Positions 23,512 to 31,342 of a DNA stretch of 37,251 bases are shown one piece after another (position 1 is the stretch's first letter; the number at the start of each line of letters is the position of its first letter). Source of the stretch: an uncultured Eubacteriales bacterium (GTDB lineage Bacteria; Bacillota; Clostridia; Oscillospirales; Oscillospiraceae); the NCBI GenBank assembly GCA_900317425.1, contig ONGR01000020.1, forward strand, positions 1 through 37,251, in the 5' to 3' direction. A program made the position numbers and the translations under genes. A model generated the notes under the pieces. The model ran no database searches, was not told the DNA's origin, and saw nothing but the letters and a program-made list of their open reading frames with translations.

Positions 23512-24633
23512 TTATTCCCTCTCGTCCAGAGCGCGGCTGAGCGTGTCGTCCAGGCGGATGGCGCCGTAGAGGTTCTTGGCGCTGCAGCCGGCCCGTCCGC
23601 CGCCGGCGCAGGCGCAGGCACAGGCGCAGGCGCAGCTGCTGGCGCAGGCACAGTGGCTGCCGCCGCCGAAGCCGCTGCCGCCGAAACCGCCGCCGCCGTG
23701 CTTGCCGCCGCCGAAGCCGCTGCTGTGGTGGACGGGGGGCTTGGGCTTGTGGGGCGTGCCCACGCTGCCGGGCCTGGGCTTGCCGTTGGGCCCGGCGGGA
23801 TACCACAGGTGGTTCACGTACACGTAGTGGGTGCCGAAGCCGCCGGCATAGTGGTCGCGGCTGAGCGCCACGATGAACACGATCACCATCACCACCACAA
23901 AGACCATCACCATCATGGCGAAGATCTCGCTGCTGTCGTCATAGTGGTCAGCGCCGCCCCAGTCGTCCCAGTCATCGCCGGGCAGGTTCTCGCTGCTCCC
24001 CTCCCAGCTCAGCTCCGTGGGCCAGTTGGGGTAGGAGGCCTGGATATGCACCCGGGAGCCGTAGGGCAGGTCGGCGCCCACCAGGACGCCGCTCTCCACC
24101 GTCCAGAGGGATCCGTCGTCAGCTTCCCAGGCGGCGCTGCCGCCCACGCCCGCCGGGTCCTGCCAGGTGAGGGTCATGTGGTCCACCAAGGCGTCGTCAA
24201 ACCAGCCGGGGGTATAGTCGTAGTTGACGGAACCGTCCTCCCCAATTGTATACATGTACTCCTGAACCCAGGAGTAGGCAAAATGGAGAGTTTCTCCCGC
24301 TTTGTACGCCTTTGTCATGTAGACGTACATAAATCTGTTGTCGAAATCCAGCCGCTCGATGTTGTCGGTGAGGGCCTTCTCCTCCCGGATGGAGCCATTG
24401 GGTATACCAACAGGCAAATAATTCTCGCCACCGTATGGCAATTCTTTTAGAAGCAACCAATCGAAGGTCGCCGTAATGTTCAAGCTGCCGTCGTCCACGT
24501 TAGGTTGGACCGTAATATCGTAATTGACAATCTGGTCATAGCCCTTATCGGCGTAGGCGGTGCGGACGGTGGCCGGCAGGAGCAGCAGGCACACCAGGAG
24601 CGCCGTCAGCAGGACGGAAATTCTCTTCTTCAC
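23512..24633 (-). CDS. Membrane protein with C-terminal alternating Cys-Ala tail; candidate substrate of the adjacent radical SAM enzyme
   Basis: This 373-aa protein has a signal peptide (about 1-28, ending TAYA), an extracytoplasmic domain rich in aromatic and acidic residues (about 30-235), and one membrane helix (about 236-257). A cytoplasmic tail follows. It runs through Pro/Lys and Gly/Phe-rich sequence to a 23-residue segment at 328-350 with eight Cys: CACA, SS, five Cys-Ala pairs, then GGGRAGC. The Gly-rich tail resembles those of DUF2207-type proteins, but I do not assign a family. Start is GTG at 24633 after GGGAGGG; it lies one base after the radical SAM stop. The tail would face the cytosol, where a radical SAM enzyme could reach it; modification is inferred. 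Confidence 0.8.
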   Translation of the reverse strand: MKKRISVLLTALLVCLLLLPATVRTAYADKGYDQIVNYDITVQPNVDDGSLNITATFDWLLLKELPYGGENYLPVGIPNGSIREEKALTDNIERLDFDNRFMYVYMTKAYKAGETLHFAYSWVQEYMYTIGEDGSVNYDYTPGWFDDALVDHMTLTWQDPAGVGGSAAWEADDGSLWTVESGVLVGADLPYGSRVHIQASYPNWPTELSWEGSSENLPGDDWDDWGGADHYDDSSEIFAMMVMVFVVVMVIVFIVALSRDHYAGGFGTHYVYVNHLWYPAGPNGKPRPGSVGTPHKPKPPVHHSSGFGGGKHGGGGFGGSGFGGGSHCACASSCACACACACAGGGRAGCSAKNLYGAIRLDDTLSRALDERE

Positions 24634-24634
24634 G

Positions 24635-26017
24635 TCAGCACCCTCCCTTGTTGCCCCGGCGGAGCTGGCAGATATGCTCCATCTTGGCGCTCTCAGTCCG
24701 GATCTGGCGGCACTGGTCGCTGTTCCAGATGGCGTCCCAGTCGTCGGTGAGGACATTGCCCAGGGTGACGCCGCCCAGCCAGCTCTGGCAGGGCACCACG
24801 GTGCCGTCCGGCGCCACCGCCATGTTGGAAAGGCAGGCGCCGCAGCTGGGGATCAGCGTGAGGCCCATGCCCCGCAGCGTGGCCTCGTCCAGCCAGCCGG
24901 GGGAGGTGAAGTCCAGCTCCATGCCCAGCTCGTAGGCCTTCTTGGACGCCCGGCCCAGCACCTCCGTCAGCTCCTCGGCTGTCAGGGCCGTGGCGCGGCT
25001 CTCGGCCCCCTCGGCGGCGCCGGAGGGGATCAGGCCGGAGCAGGTGGCGTAGCGCACGCCCAGAGAGCTGGCAAAGGCCAGCGTGTCGGCATAGTCGGTG
25101 TTCAGGGAGCACAGGGGGGTGTTGACGGACACCATCAGACCCGCCGCCACGGCGTTGCGGATGCCCTCCACCGTCCGGTCAAAGCCGTCCGTGCCCACCA
25201 ATGCGTTGTGGGTGGCGGCGCCGGCGGCGTACAGCGTCACCTGGACGCTGTCCAGACTGGCGGCGTACAGGCCGCGGCACAGCTCCGGCGTCAGCAGCAG
25301 ACCGTTGGTATTCAGCCGGGTGACGAACCACTGGGCCTCCTCCACCAGCTCCACCAGATCGCTCCGCAGGGTGGGCTCGCCGCCGGTGAAGGTCACCTGG
25401 GGCACGTTGGCCTGACGCAGACGCTTCAGCACCTCCTTCCACTGCTCCGTGGTCAGCTCGGCGGTCTCGCCCACGGGCTGGCCGGCGGCGTAGCAGTGGA
25501 GGCACTTCTGGTTGCAGTGCCAGGCGCCGTTTTTCGTCATGGCGCTGACCATCAGATCCATCCGGTGGGGCGCCGTCATCTCGGAGGCGTATTCCCCCAG
25601 ACTCAGTGCCGCCACCTCCGCCGCCGGCTCGCCGCCCCGGGCGATGGACACCAGGGAGTTCAGCATCAGCTGAAGATCGTCGGCCAGCCGGGCCCGCTTC
25701 GTGCCGGGGTAGGTGCGGCGGGTGGCGGACACGGCCCGGCTCATCATGGCCTGCCAGTCCTCCTGTCCGATCTCGCGGCCGGAGTAGGGCTGGAGCTCGT
25801 CCATAAAGTTGGCCAGCAGGACGGCCCAGCTGAGATTCAGAGGCACCAGCCGGGCGCCGTTGATCAGCAGCAGGAAGGGGGAGGCCGGGTCCTCGGACCC
25901 GGGCGGGATCATGTGCAGGCGAACCACGCCGGGACCCTTGGGGTCCAGGGTGATGTGGCGCACGTAGTCCAGATGTTTGCGCCGGTAGCGGCGCTCCAGA
26001 AACGTCATATTCTTCAT
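24635..26017 (-). CDS. Radical SAM/SPASM protein, candidate peptide or protein maturase
   Basis: This 460-aa enzyme has the radical SAM cluster motif CNQKCLHC (Cys 168, 172, 175) and GGEP at 212-215. A Cys-rich C-terminal SPASM-like region has Cys 392, 395, 410, 436, 450 and 460 (CGACLSNMAVAPDGTVVPC). Residues 40-105 look like a small winged domain of the PqqD/RiPP-recognition kind (LLLINGARLVPLNLSWAVLL), by pattern only. Such enzymes modify Cys-containing peptides, for example by thioether bonds. The last base of its stop is one base from a gene for a protein with a Cys-Ala tail. AAAGGAGGG precedes the ATG at 26017. An unusual leader structure lies upstream. Confidence 0.9.
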   Translation of the reverse strand: MKNMTFLERRYRRKHLDYVRHITLDPKGPGVVRLHMIPPGSEDPASPFLLLINGARLVPLNLSWAVLLANFMDELQPYSGREIGQEDWQAMMSRAVSATRRTYPGTKRARLADDLQLMLNSLVSIARGGEPAAEVAALSLGEYASEMTAPHRMDLMVSAMTKNGAWHCNQKCLHCYAAGQPVGETAELTTEQWKEVLKRLRQANVPQVTFTGGEPTLRSDLVELVEEAQWFVTRLNTNGLLLTPELCRGLYAASLDSVQVTLYAAGAATHNALVGTDGFDRTVEGIRNAVAAGLMVSVNTPLCSLNTDYADTLAFASSLGVRYATCSGLIPSGAAEGAESRATALTAEELTEVLGRASKKAYELGMELDFTSPGWLDEATLRGMGLTLIPSCGACLSNMAVAPDGTVVPCQSWLGGVTLGNVLTDDWDAIWNSDQCRQIRTESAKMEHICQLRRGNKGGC

Positions 26018-26059
26018 GGGTGCCCTCCTTTTTCGGTGGGATTGGCTCGGTTTTTTATC

Positions 26060-26087
26060 AGTATACCATATTTGCCCGAAACCGCAA
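26060..26087 (-). promoter_or_regulatory. Promoter of the radical SAM operon
   Basis: On the minus strand TTGCGG (26087-26082) and an extended -10, TGGTATACT ending at 26060, are 16 bases apart, about 43 bases before the radical SAM start. Confidence 0.65.
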
Positions 26088-26104
26088 GAACAAAACCGGG
26101 GCAT

Positions 26105-26257
26105 AAAAAGGAGCCGCCCTGCGTCACAGAGCGGCCCAAGCGGGTGGGATATTGGAAAGCTTCCGAACATAGGATACCTCCCGGGGGCGGGTCTTGTAAA
26201 TAGGAGGTTTTGTCGCATTCCCACTACTTTTGCCGAATGGCGCAGCTTGGACCGCTC
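26105..26257 (-). ncRNA. Candidate structured leader or small RNA with competing terminator
   Basis: The stretch folds into a long rod: GAGCGGCCCAAGC (26129-26141) with GCTTGGACCGCTC (26245-26257), 12 of 13 paired; GTGGGA (26144-26149) with TCCCAC (26219-26224); ACCTCC (26176-26181) with GGAGGT (26203-26208). On the minus strand a GCCGCTCTG / CAGGGCGGC hairpin (26113-26135) plus TTTTT (26109-26105) reuses the outer stem, so the two folds exclude each other, as in riboswitches or attenuators. I could not match it to a known class. The strand is uncertain; a 6S-like rod on either strand is an alternative. Confidence 0.4.
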
Positions 26258-26319
26258 CTGCCGAAATTTTGTCAGAATGCACAAATCGTAAGGCCCCCCT
26301 TTTCTTTTGCATGGTAGTG

Positions 26320-26328
26320 TGTTATAAT
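26320..26328 (+). promoter_or_regulatory. Extended -10 promoter of hpf
   Basis: TGTTATAAT is a consensus extended -10, lying 76 bases before the hpf start. No good -35 is seen, which is common for this promoter type. Confidence 0.55.
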
Positions 26329-26403
26329 CTCCACAAGGAAAAGGGGAACGCCCTCCCCGACCCTTGTCTTGACCGTACCGGACAAACGAAAGGAGCCAAC
26401 ACC

Positions 26404-26940
26404 ATGAAGTTCACATTTACCTGCAAGAAGATCAGCCTCAACGATTCCGTTCGGGAGTACGCGGAGAAGAAGATCAGCAAGCTGGATCGCTTCTTCGCCC
26501 AGGAGGCGGACGCATTTGTGACCTTCGCCGTGGAGAAGAAAAACCGCTGTGTGGTGGAGCTGACCATCCGCGCGGCCAACGGAACGCTGTTCCGCGCCCA
26601 GACGGAGGATCCCGACGGCGATATGCGGGGCGCCATTGACGCCGCCGTCAGCTTTATCGACCGCCGCATCCGCAAGAACAAGACCCGTCTGGCCAAGAAT
26701 CTGCGGGCTGAGGCACTGACTCCCACCGTTCCCGCCGAGTTCGACGTGGCGGAGGACGTGGAGTTCAACGTGGTGCGTACCAAGAACTTCGTCGTGGAGC
26801 CCATGTCCATCGACGAGGCCATCTTGCAGATGAACCTGCTGGATCACAATTTCTACGTCTTCCGCAACAGGGATACGGAGAAGATCTGCGTGGTCTACCA
26901 GCGCAACAACGGCGGCTACGGCCTGATCGTTGCCGAGTAA
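26404..26940 (+). CDS. hpf: Ribosome hibernation-promoting factor, long form
   Basis: Long HPF (178 aa) binds the 30S decoding region in stationary phase and joins two ribosomes into 100S dimers. The N-terminal RaiA/YfiA domain spans 1-100 (KISLNDSVREYAEKKISKLDRF split by position). After a linker with PAEFDVAEDVEFNVVRTKNF, the C-terminal dimerisation domain has the hallmark VEPMSIDEAILQMNLLDHNF (near 136-155) and VYQRNNGGYGLI. AAAGGAG precedes the ATG. It has its own promoter and terminator. Confidence 0.97.
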   Translation: MKFTFTCKKISLNDSVREYAEKKISKLDRFFAQEADAFVTFAVEKKNRCVVELTIRAANGTLFRAQTEDPDGDMRGAIDAAVSFIDRRIRKNKTRLAKNLRAEALTPTVPAEFDVAEDVEFNVVRTKNFVVEPMSIDEAILQMNLLDHNFYVFRNRDTEKICVVYQRNNGGYGLIVAE

Positions 26941-26954
26941 ATATCGCCATACTT

Positions 26955-26983
26955 CAGGGGGCCGGGTCACCGGCCCCCTTTTT
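26955..26983 (+). terminator. Terminator of hpf; first copy of a 29-nt duplicated terminator
   Basis: GGGGGCCG / CGGCCCCC around GGTCAC, then TTTTT. The same 29 bases recur exactly at 27132-27160. Confidence 0.92.
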
Positions 26984-27035
26984 GGACCCCAGACGTTCCA
27001 AGCGCAAAGAGCCATCGATGCGCATGGGGAGATTG

Positions 27036-27160
27036 TGAAGAGGGGATGGGAGTCCCCTCTTCACGTGAGATCAACGCAAATTCAGAAATTTGTTTCTGAA
27101 TTTGCCCCCTGTGTCGGCAACTGTGCCGACACAGGGGGCCGGGTCACCGGCCCCCTTTTT
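27036..27160 (+). promoter_or_regulatory. Hairpin-array leader of the alcohol dehydrogenase gene with overlapping anti-terminator and terminator
   Basis: Successive perfect hairpins: TGAAGAGGGGA / TCCCCTCTTCA (27036-27063); GCAAATTCAGAAA / TTTCTGAATTTGC (27076-27105); CCCCCTGTGTCGGCA / TGCCGACACAGGGGG (27105-27138). The last shares GGGGG (27134-27138) with a terminator GGGGGCCG / CGGCCCCC plus TTTTT (27134-27160). The 15-pair stem and the terminator cannot form together. Confidence 0.6.
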
Positions 27161-27191
27161 CACCCTCCGGGAAAGAAAGGAGTTTTTCCCT

Positions 27192-28367
27192 ATGACCGCG
27201 AAAACCGTTCTCTATCGGGCACAGCAGGCCGCCGTGGGACTGGGCGGGCATTTTTTGCGCTGGCCGAAGCCCGTCTGCGTCACCGGACCGGGGAGCCTTG
27301 CCCGCCTGCCGGACCTCCTCCGCGAGGCCGGGGCGAAGAAGCCCCTGATCGTGGCCAGCCGCCGCCAATGCGCCGACCCCGCCTTTGCCGCCATGGCGGC
27401 GGGGCTGGCGGACTACGCGCTCTTCTCGGACGTCCCCGCCGATCCGCCGGTTATGACGGTGGAGGCCATCGCCGCCCTCTACCGCCGGGAGGGGTGCGAC
27501 AGCTTCGCCGCCATCGGCGGCGGGTCCCCCATGGACGCCGCCAAGGCCGCCGCGGCCCGGATCGCCCGGCCGGACAAAACCCTGGCCCAGATGGGCGGGC
27601 TCATGAAGGTGGGGCGGGCCATCCCGCCCTTCGTCGCCGTGCCCACCACCGCCGGCACCGGCTCGGAGACCACCATGGCCGCCGTGGTCACCGGCCCGGA
27701 CCACCGCAAGTACGCCCTGGGCGACCTCCATCTCATCCCCCGGTACGCCATCCTGGACCCCACCCTCACCGTCTCCCTGCCGCCGGATATCACCGCCCAG
27801 ACCGGCATGGACGCCCTGACCCACGCCGTGGAGGCCTATTGCAGCCGCTTTTACAACACCAACCAGACCCGCCGTCTGGCGGAGACGGCGGTGGCGGACA
27901 TCTTCCGCTGGCTGCCCGCGGCCTGCGAAAACGGGGAAGACCTGACCGCCCGGGAGAAGCTGCTGATCGCCTCCTTTCGGGCCGGGTGCGCCTTTACCCG
28001 GGCCGGGGTGGGCAACGTCCACGCCATCGCCCACACGCTGGGCGGCCTCTACGGCGTGGGGCACGGTCTGGCCAACGCGGTGCTGCTGCCGGTGATCCTC
28101 CGGGACTACGGCTCGACCGTGGCGCCTCAGCTGGGCCGTCTGGCGGAGGCGGCGGGCATCGCCGGCGGGGCGGACGGCTTCGTGGACGCCATCTTCGCCA
28201 TGAACGAAAAACTGGGCATTCCCCGGGGCTTTTCCTGCATCCGGACCGAGGACATCCCCCGGATGACCGCCTGGGCCGACGCCGAGGCCAACCCCGGTTA
28301 TCCCGTGCCGGTGATCTACGACCGGGAACATTTTGCCGAGATCATTCACCGGATCCGGCTGGAATAA
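27192..28367 (+). CDS. Iron-containing (group III) alcohol dehydrogenase family protein
   Basis: This 391-aa NAD(P)-dependent dehydrogenase of the iron-activated family has the nucleotide motif GGGSPMDAAK near 115, the family signature region PTTAGTGSETT near 155, and metal-site His in DALTHAVEAY near 217 and NVHAIAHTLGGLYGVGHG near 276-293. The true substrate is unknown; butanol, propanediol or lactaldehyde dehydrogenases share this fold. AAAGGAG lies nine bases before the ATG. It stands alone behind a hairpin-rich leader with a terminator and ends in a clear terminator. Confidence 0.9.
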   Translation: MTAKTVLYRAQQAAVGLGGHFLRWPKPVCVTGPGSLARLPDLLREAGAKKPLIVASRRQCADPAFAAMAAGLADYALFSDVPADPPVMTVEAIAALYRREGCDSFAAIGGGSPMDAAKAAAARIARPDKTLAQMGGLMKVGRAIPPFVAVPTTAGTGSETTMAAVVTGPDHRKYALGDLHLIPRYAILDPTLTVSLPPDITAQTGMDALTHAVEAYCSRFYNTNQTRRLAETAVADIFRWLPAACENGEDLTAREKLLIASFRAGCAFTRAGVGNVHAIAHTLGGLYGVGHGLANAVLLPVILRDYGSTVAPQLGRLAEAAGIAGGADGFVDAIFAMNEKLGIPRGFSCIRTEDIPRMTAWADAEANPGYPVPVIYDREHFAEIIHRIRLE

Positions 28368-28408
28368 TCCGCGATTTCGGGACATTTGTCCGCCGCAAAA
28401 GAACATCG

Positions 28409-28435
28409 GGGGTGCTCTGCACCCCTGTTTTTTAT
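28409..28435 (+). terminator. Terminator of the alcohol dehydrogenase gene
   Basis: GGGGTGC / GCACCCC with a three-base loop, then TGTTTTTT. Confidence 0.88.
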
Positions 28436-28440
28436 GGTAA

Positions 28441-28642
28441 CGGGCAAATTATGGGAAGTTTTCCGGCGGTTTTTCCGTTGACATAACGGTTGTGGAAAAT
28501 TTGGTGGAAAGTGTGAAAAACTTTGTGGTTACAGGGTTTGTAAGGCGGTTGCAACCTTTGTTATTTTTTGCGGTAACCGGGAATTATTTTTTGCCTTTGC
28601 ACCCTTTTTGTCAATCGTCGGCGCACCGCGGCAGATGGGCAC
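28441..28642 (+). other. Gene-free region with DnaA-box-like 9-mers
   Basis: This AT-richer stretch before the topoisomerase promoter has no convincing gene. TGTGGAAAA (28491-28499) and TGTGAAAAA (28512-28520) both fit the complement of the DnaA-box pattern TTWTNCACA; TGTGGTTAC (28524-28532) is a weaker relative. The palindrome GGTTGCAACC lies at 28547-28556. Confidence 0.4.
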
Positions 28643-28671
28643 TTGCCAGATCCCAAAAAATAATATAGAAT
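28643..28671 (+). promoter_or_regulatory. Promoter of the topoisomerase B-subunit gene
   Basis: TTGCCA (28643-28648) and TAGAAT (28666-28671), each one base from consensus, are 17 bases apart. Confidence 0.75.
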
Positions 28672-28773
28672 ATGTATTTGGTGAAATGGCCGCCTTGGGC
28701 CGTCTCACCACCCGGGAAACAATTTGCGCGATTTCACCGGCGGAGCGCCGGGCGAAAGGAATACGAACATCAT

Positions 28774-30762
28774 ATGGCAAAGAAACACGTATACGACAAC
28801 GAGAGCATCTCCAGTCTGAAGGGCGCGGACCGGGTGCGCAAGCGCCCCGGCGTCATCTTCGGCTCCGACGGACTGGAGGGCTGCGAGCACGCGGTCTTCG
28901 AGATCCTCTCCAACGCCATCGACGAGGCCCGCACCGGCCACGGACGGCTCATCACCGTGACCCGGTTTCTGGACAAGTCCATCCAGGTGGAGGACCAGGG
29001 CCGGGGCTGCCCCGTGGACTGGAACGAGAAGGAGGGGCGCTACAACTGGGAGCTGGTGTTCTGCGAGCTGTACGCCGGCGGCAAGTACGACAACGAGAGC
29101 AGCGAGAACTACGAGTTCTCCCTGGGCCTCAACGGTCTGGGCTCCTGCGCCACCCAGTACGCCTCCCGCTACATGGACGTCACCGTCTGGCGGGAGGCCA
29201 CCGAGTACCGCCTCCACTTCGAGCGGGGCGAGATCGTGGGCCAGCTGGAAAAGACGCCCCTGACCACCAACAAGAAGCGCACCGGCACCACCATCCGCTG
29301 GCTGCCGGATCTGGAGGTGTTCACCGACATCGCCATTCCGGTGGACTACTACCGGGACGTGATGCGCCGCCAGGCCGTGGTCAACGCCGGCGTCACCTTC
29401 CGGCTGCGCAACGAGACCGCCGCCGGCAAGTTCGAGACCGAGGATTTCCTCTATGAGAACGGCATCCGGGACTACATCGCCGAGCTGGCGGGGGAGGACG
29501 CCCTCACCGAGCCGGTGTGCTGGGAGACGGAGCGCCGGGGCCGGGACCGGGCGGACAAGCCGGAATACAAGGTCCGGCTCAGCGTGGCCTGCTGCTTTTC
29601 CAACCGGGTGGCGGTGTGCGAGCACTACCACAACTCCAGCTTTCTCGAGCACGGCGGCTCCCCGGAGAAGGCCACGCGCCTTGCCTTCGTGGCCGCCATC
29701 GACAAGTACCTGCGGGAGAACAACAAGTATCTCAAATCCGAGGCCAAGATCACCTTCGCCGACGTGCAGGACTGCCTGGTGCTGGTGAGCAACAACTTCT
29801 CCACCCAGACCAGCTACGAAAACCAGACCAAGAAGGCCATCACCAACAAGTTCGTCCAGGACGCCATGTCGGAGTTCCTCCGCAGCCAGCTGGAGGTCTA
29901 CTTCATCGAGAACCACGAGGCGGCGGAGAAGATCGCCGCCCAGGTGCTGGTGAACAAGCGCAGCCGGGAGACCGCCGAGCGCACCCGCATCAACCAGAAG
30001 AAGAAGCTCACCGAGAAGATCGACATCGCCAACCGGGTGCAGAAGTTCGTGGACTGCCGCACCAAGGACGTGGAGCGGCGGGAGATCTACATCGTGGAGG
30101 GCGACAGCGCCCTGGGCGCCTGCAAGCAGAGCCGGGACGCCGAGTTCCAGGGGCTCATGCCCGTCCGGGGCAAGATCCTCAACTGCCTGAAGGCCGACTA
30201 TCCCCGGATCTTCAAGAGCGAGATCATCACCGACCTCATGAAGGTGCTGGGCTGCGGCGTGGAGGTCCAGAGCAAGGCCGTCAAGGACCTGAACCAGTTC
30301 AACTTGGGCAATCTCCGCTGGAGCAAGGTGGTCATCTGCACCGATGGCGACGTGGACGGCTTCCAGATCCGGACGCTGATCCTCACCATGCTCTACCGCC
30401 TGTGCCCCACCCTGATCCGGGAGGGATACGTCTACATCGCCGAGACGCCCCTCTTCGAGATCACCTGGAAGGACAAGACCTGGTTCGCCTACTCCGAGAA
30501 GGAGAAGGCCGACATCCTCCAGGAGCTGGAGGGGAAGAAGGTCACCGTCCAGCGCAGCAAGGGACTGGGCGAGAACGACCCGGAGATGATGTGGCTGACC
30601 ACCATGAACCCGGCCACCCGCCGGCTCATCAAGGTCCTGCCCGACGAGGCGGAGGAGACCGCACGGGTCTTCGACCTGCTGCTGGGGGACAACCTGGCCG
30701 GGCGTAAGGACTATATCGCCGAAAACGGGTATAAGTATATGGACATGATCGACGTGAGCTGA
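28774..30762 (+). CDS. Type IIA DNA topoisomerase subunit B (ParE/GyrB family)
   Basis: This 662-aa ATPase subunit would drive DNA strand passage with the A subunit downstream. The GHKL ATPase shows EILSNAIDEA (near 46-55), VEDQGRGCPVD (near 71) and the ATP-lid SLGLNGLG (near 117). The TOPRIM domain has YIVEGDSALGACKQ near 443 and CTDGDVDGFQIR near 521, and a QRSKGLGENDPEMMW segment precedes the end. These differ from the canonical EGDSAGGSAKQ and TDADVDGAHI of main gyrase, so this is the divergent second enzyme found in many Clostridia, probably a ParE-like decatenase. Start at 28774; AAAGGA is 13 bases upstream, a long spacing. Confidence 0.88.
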   Translation: MAKKHVYDNESISSLKGADRVRKRPGVIFGSDGLEGCEHAVFEILSNAIDEARTGHGRLITVTRFLDKSIQVEDQGRGCPVDWNEKEGRYNWELVFCELYAGGKYDNESSENYEFSLGLNGLGSCATQYASRYMDVTVWREATEYRLHFERGEIVGQLEKTPLTTNKKRTGTTIRWLPDLEVFTDIAIPVDYYRDVMRRQAVVNAGVTFRLRNETAAGKFETEDFLYENGIRDYIAELAGEDALTEPVCWETERRGRDRADKPEYKVRLSVACCFSNRVAVCEHYHNSSFLEHGGSPEKATRLAFVAAIDKYLRENNKYLKSEAKITFADVQDCLVLVSNNFSTQTSYENQTKKAITNKFVQDAMSEFLRSQLEVYFIENHEAAEKIAAQVLVNKRSRETAERTRINQKKKLTEKIDIANRVQKFVDCRTKDVERREIYIVEGDSALGACKQSRDAEFQGLMPVRGKILNCLKADYPRIFKSEIITDLMKVLGCGVEVQSKAVKDLNQFNLGNLRWSKVVICTDGDVDGFQIRTLILTMLYRLCPTLIREGYVYIAETPLFEITWKDKTWFAYSEKEKADILQELEGKKVTVQRSKGLGENDPEMMWLTTMNPATRRLIKVLPDEAEETARVFDLLLGDNLAGRKDYIAENGYKYMDMIDVS

Positions 30763-30785
30763 GGGCGGTTTCGCGCCCCCCGTGC

Positions 30786-31276
30786 GCGGGGACGTGTCTC
30801 CGACGGGTGACTTTCTCCATCAGCGGAGAAAGTAGGCAAAGACGCCGCTTGAAACCCATGGTTTCAAGACTTCCTTTGCGCGAGGTATGACTTTCCTTGT
30901 TGAAACCTATTACCGCGCGATCGCGGAGTACGCTGCGTTTTCCCCGCAAATATGATCCATTTCCCTTCTCTGTTCGCTGCCGCACTCTGGCGCAACGGTA
31001 GAAGCCGGTTCTCCTACATTTCAGAGCAGCGCGGCAGCGGAGCCAAGAAGCAGAGACGATGCCACATTTCGGGTCCCTTGCTGTTTTTCCGCTGCGCGTG
31101 GTGGAAACTTCCACAACCGCCGTGGTGCGGAGCGCGCCGAGGAAGGTCTTGGAAACAACGTTTCCAAGCGGCCCTTTTGGTGACTTTTGGGGCCGAGGCC
31201 ATAACTGACGCCCCAAATCTCTGATTTGGCTGGCGGAAGGGTTCCTGTGGAAAAGTCACCCGCGTCCGGGGACGCG
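30786..31276 (+). repeat. Intergenic element with long imperfect inverted arms
   Basis: The left arm (about 30806-30885) reads GGTGACTTTCTCC, AAAGTAGGCAAAG, GCCGCTTGAAAC, GTTTCAAGAC and TTCCT...GCGCG. The complement of the right arm (31260 back to 31131) reads GGTGACTTTTCC, AAAAGTCACCAAAAG, GCCGCTTGGAAAC, GTTTCCAAGAC and TTCCT..GCGCG. The right arm carries an extra block with the hairpin CCAAATCTCTGATTTGG (31213-31229). The core (30886-31130) has further pairing, such as TTCGCTGCCGC / GCGGCAGCGGA. No transposase is present and no convincing gene is inside. Confidence 0.75.
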
Positions 31277-31342
31277 GAATTTCCCCCTCCCCGCAAGCGC
31301 GGAAATCCCTCTTTCAACCCTCCAAGAAAGGACACCGTTCCT

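Noticed and set aside
23580-23650. A tandem 6-base repeat possibly indicating a CRISPR or simple-sequence locus
   Set aside because: The repeat is in frame inside a protein gene and encodes the Cys-Ala tract. Units are 6 bases with no spacers.
26129-26257. Assignment of the rod-shaped structure as 6S RNA, SRP RNA or ZTP riboswitch
   Set aside because: The length and rod shape suit 6S RNA. However, I could not see the conserved SRP tetraloop helix or the ZTP core, and no 6S landmark was certain, so it stays unassigned.
30952-31224. A 90-codon plus-strand open frame inside the inverted-arm element
   Set aside because: Composition is Arg/Trp/Cys-rich with no family. It reads through the hairpin arms and has no ribosome-binding site, so it looks like a chance frame in the repeat.
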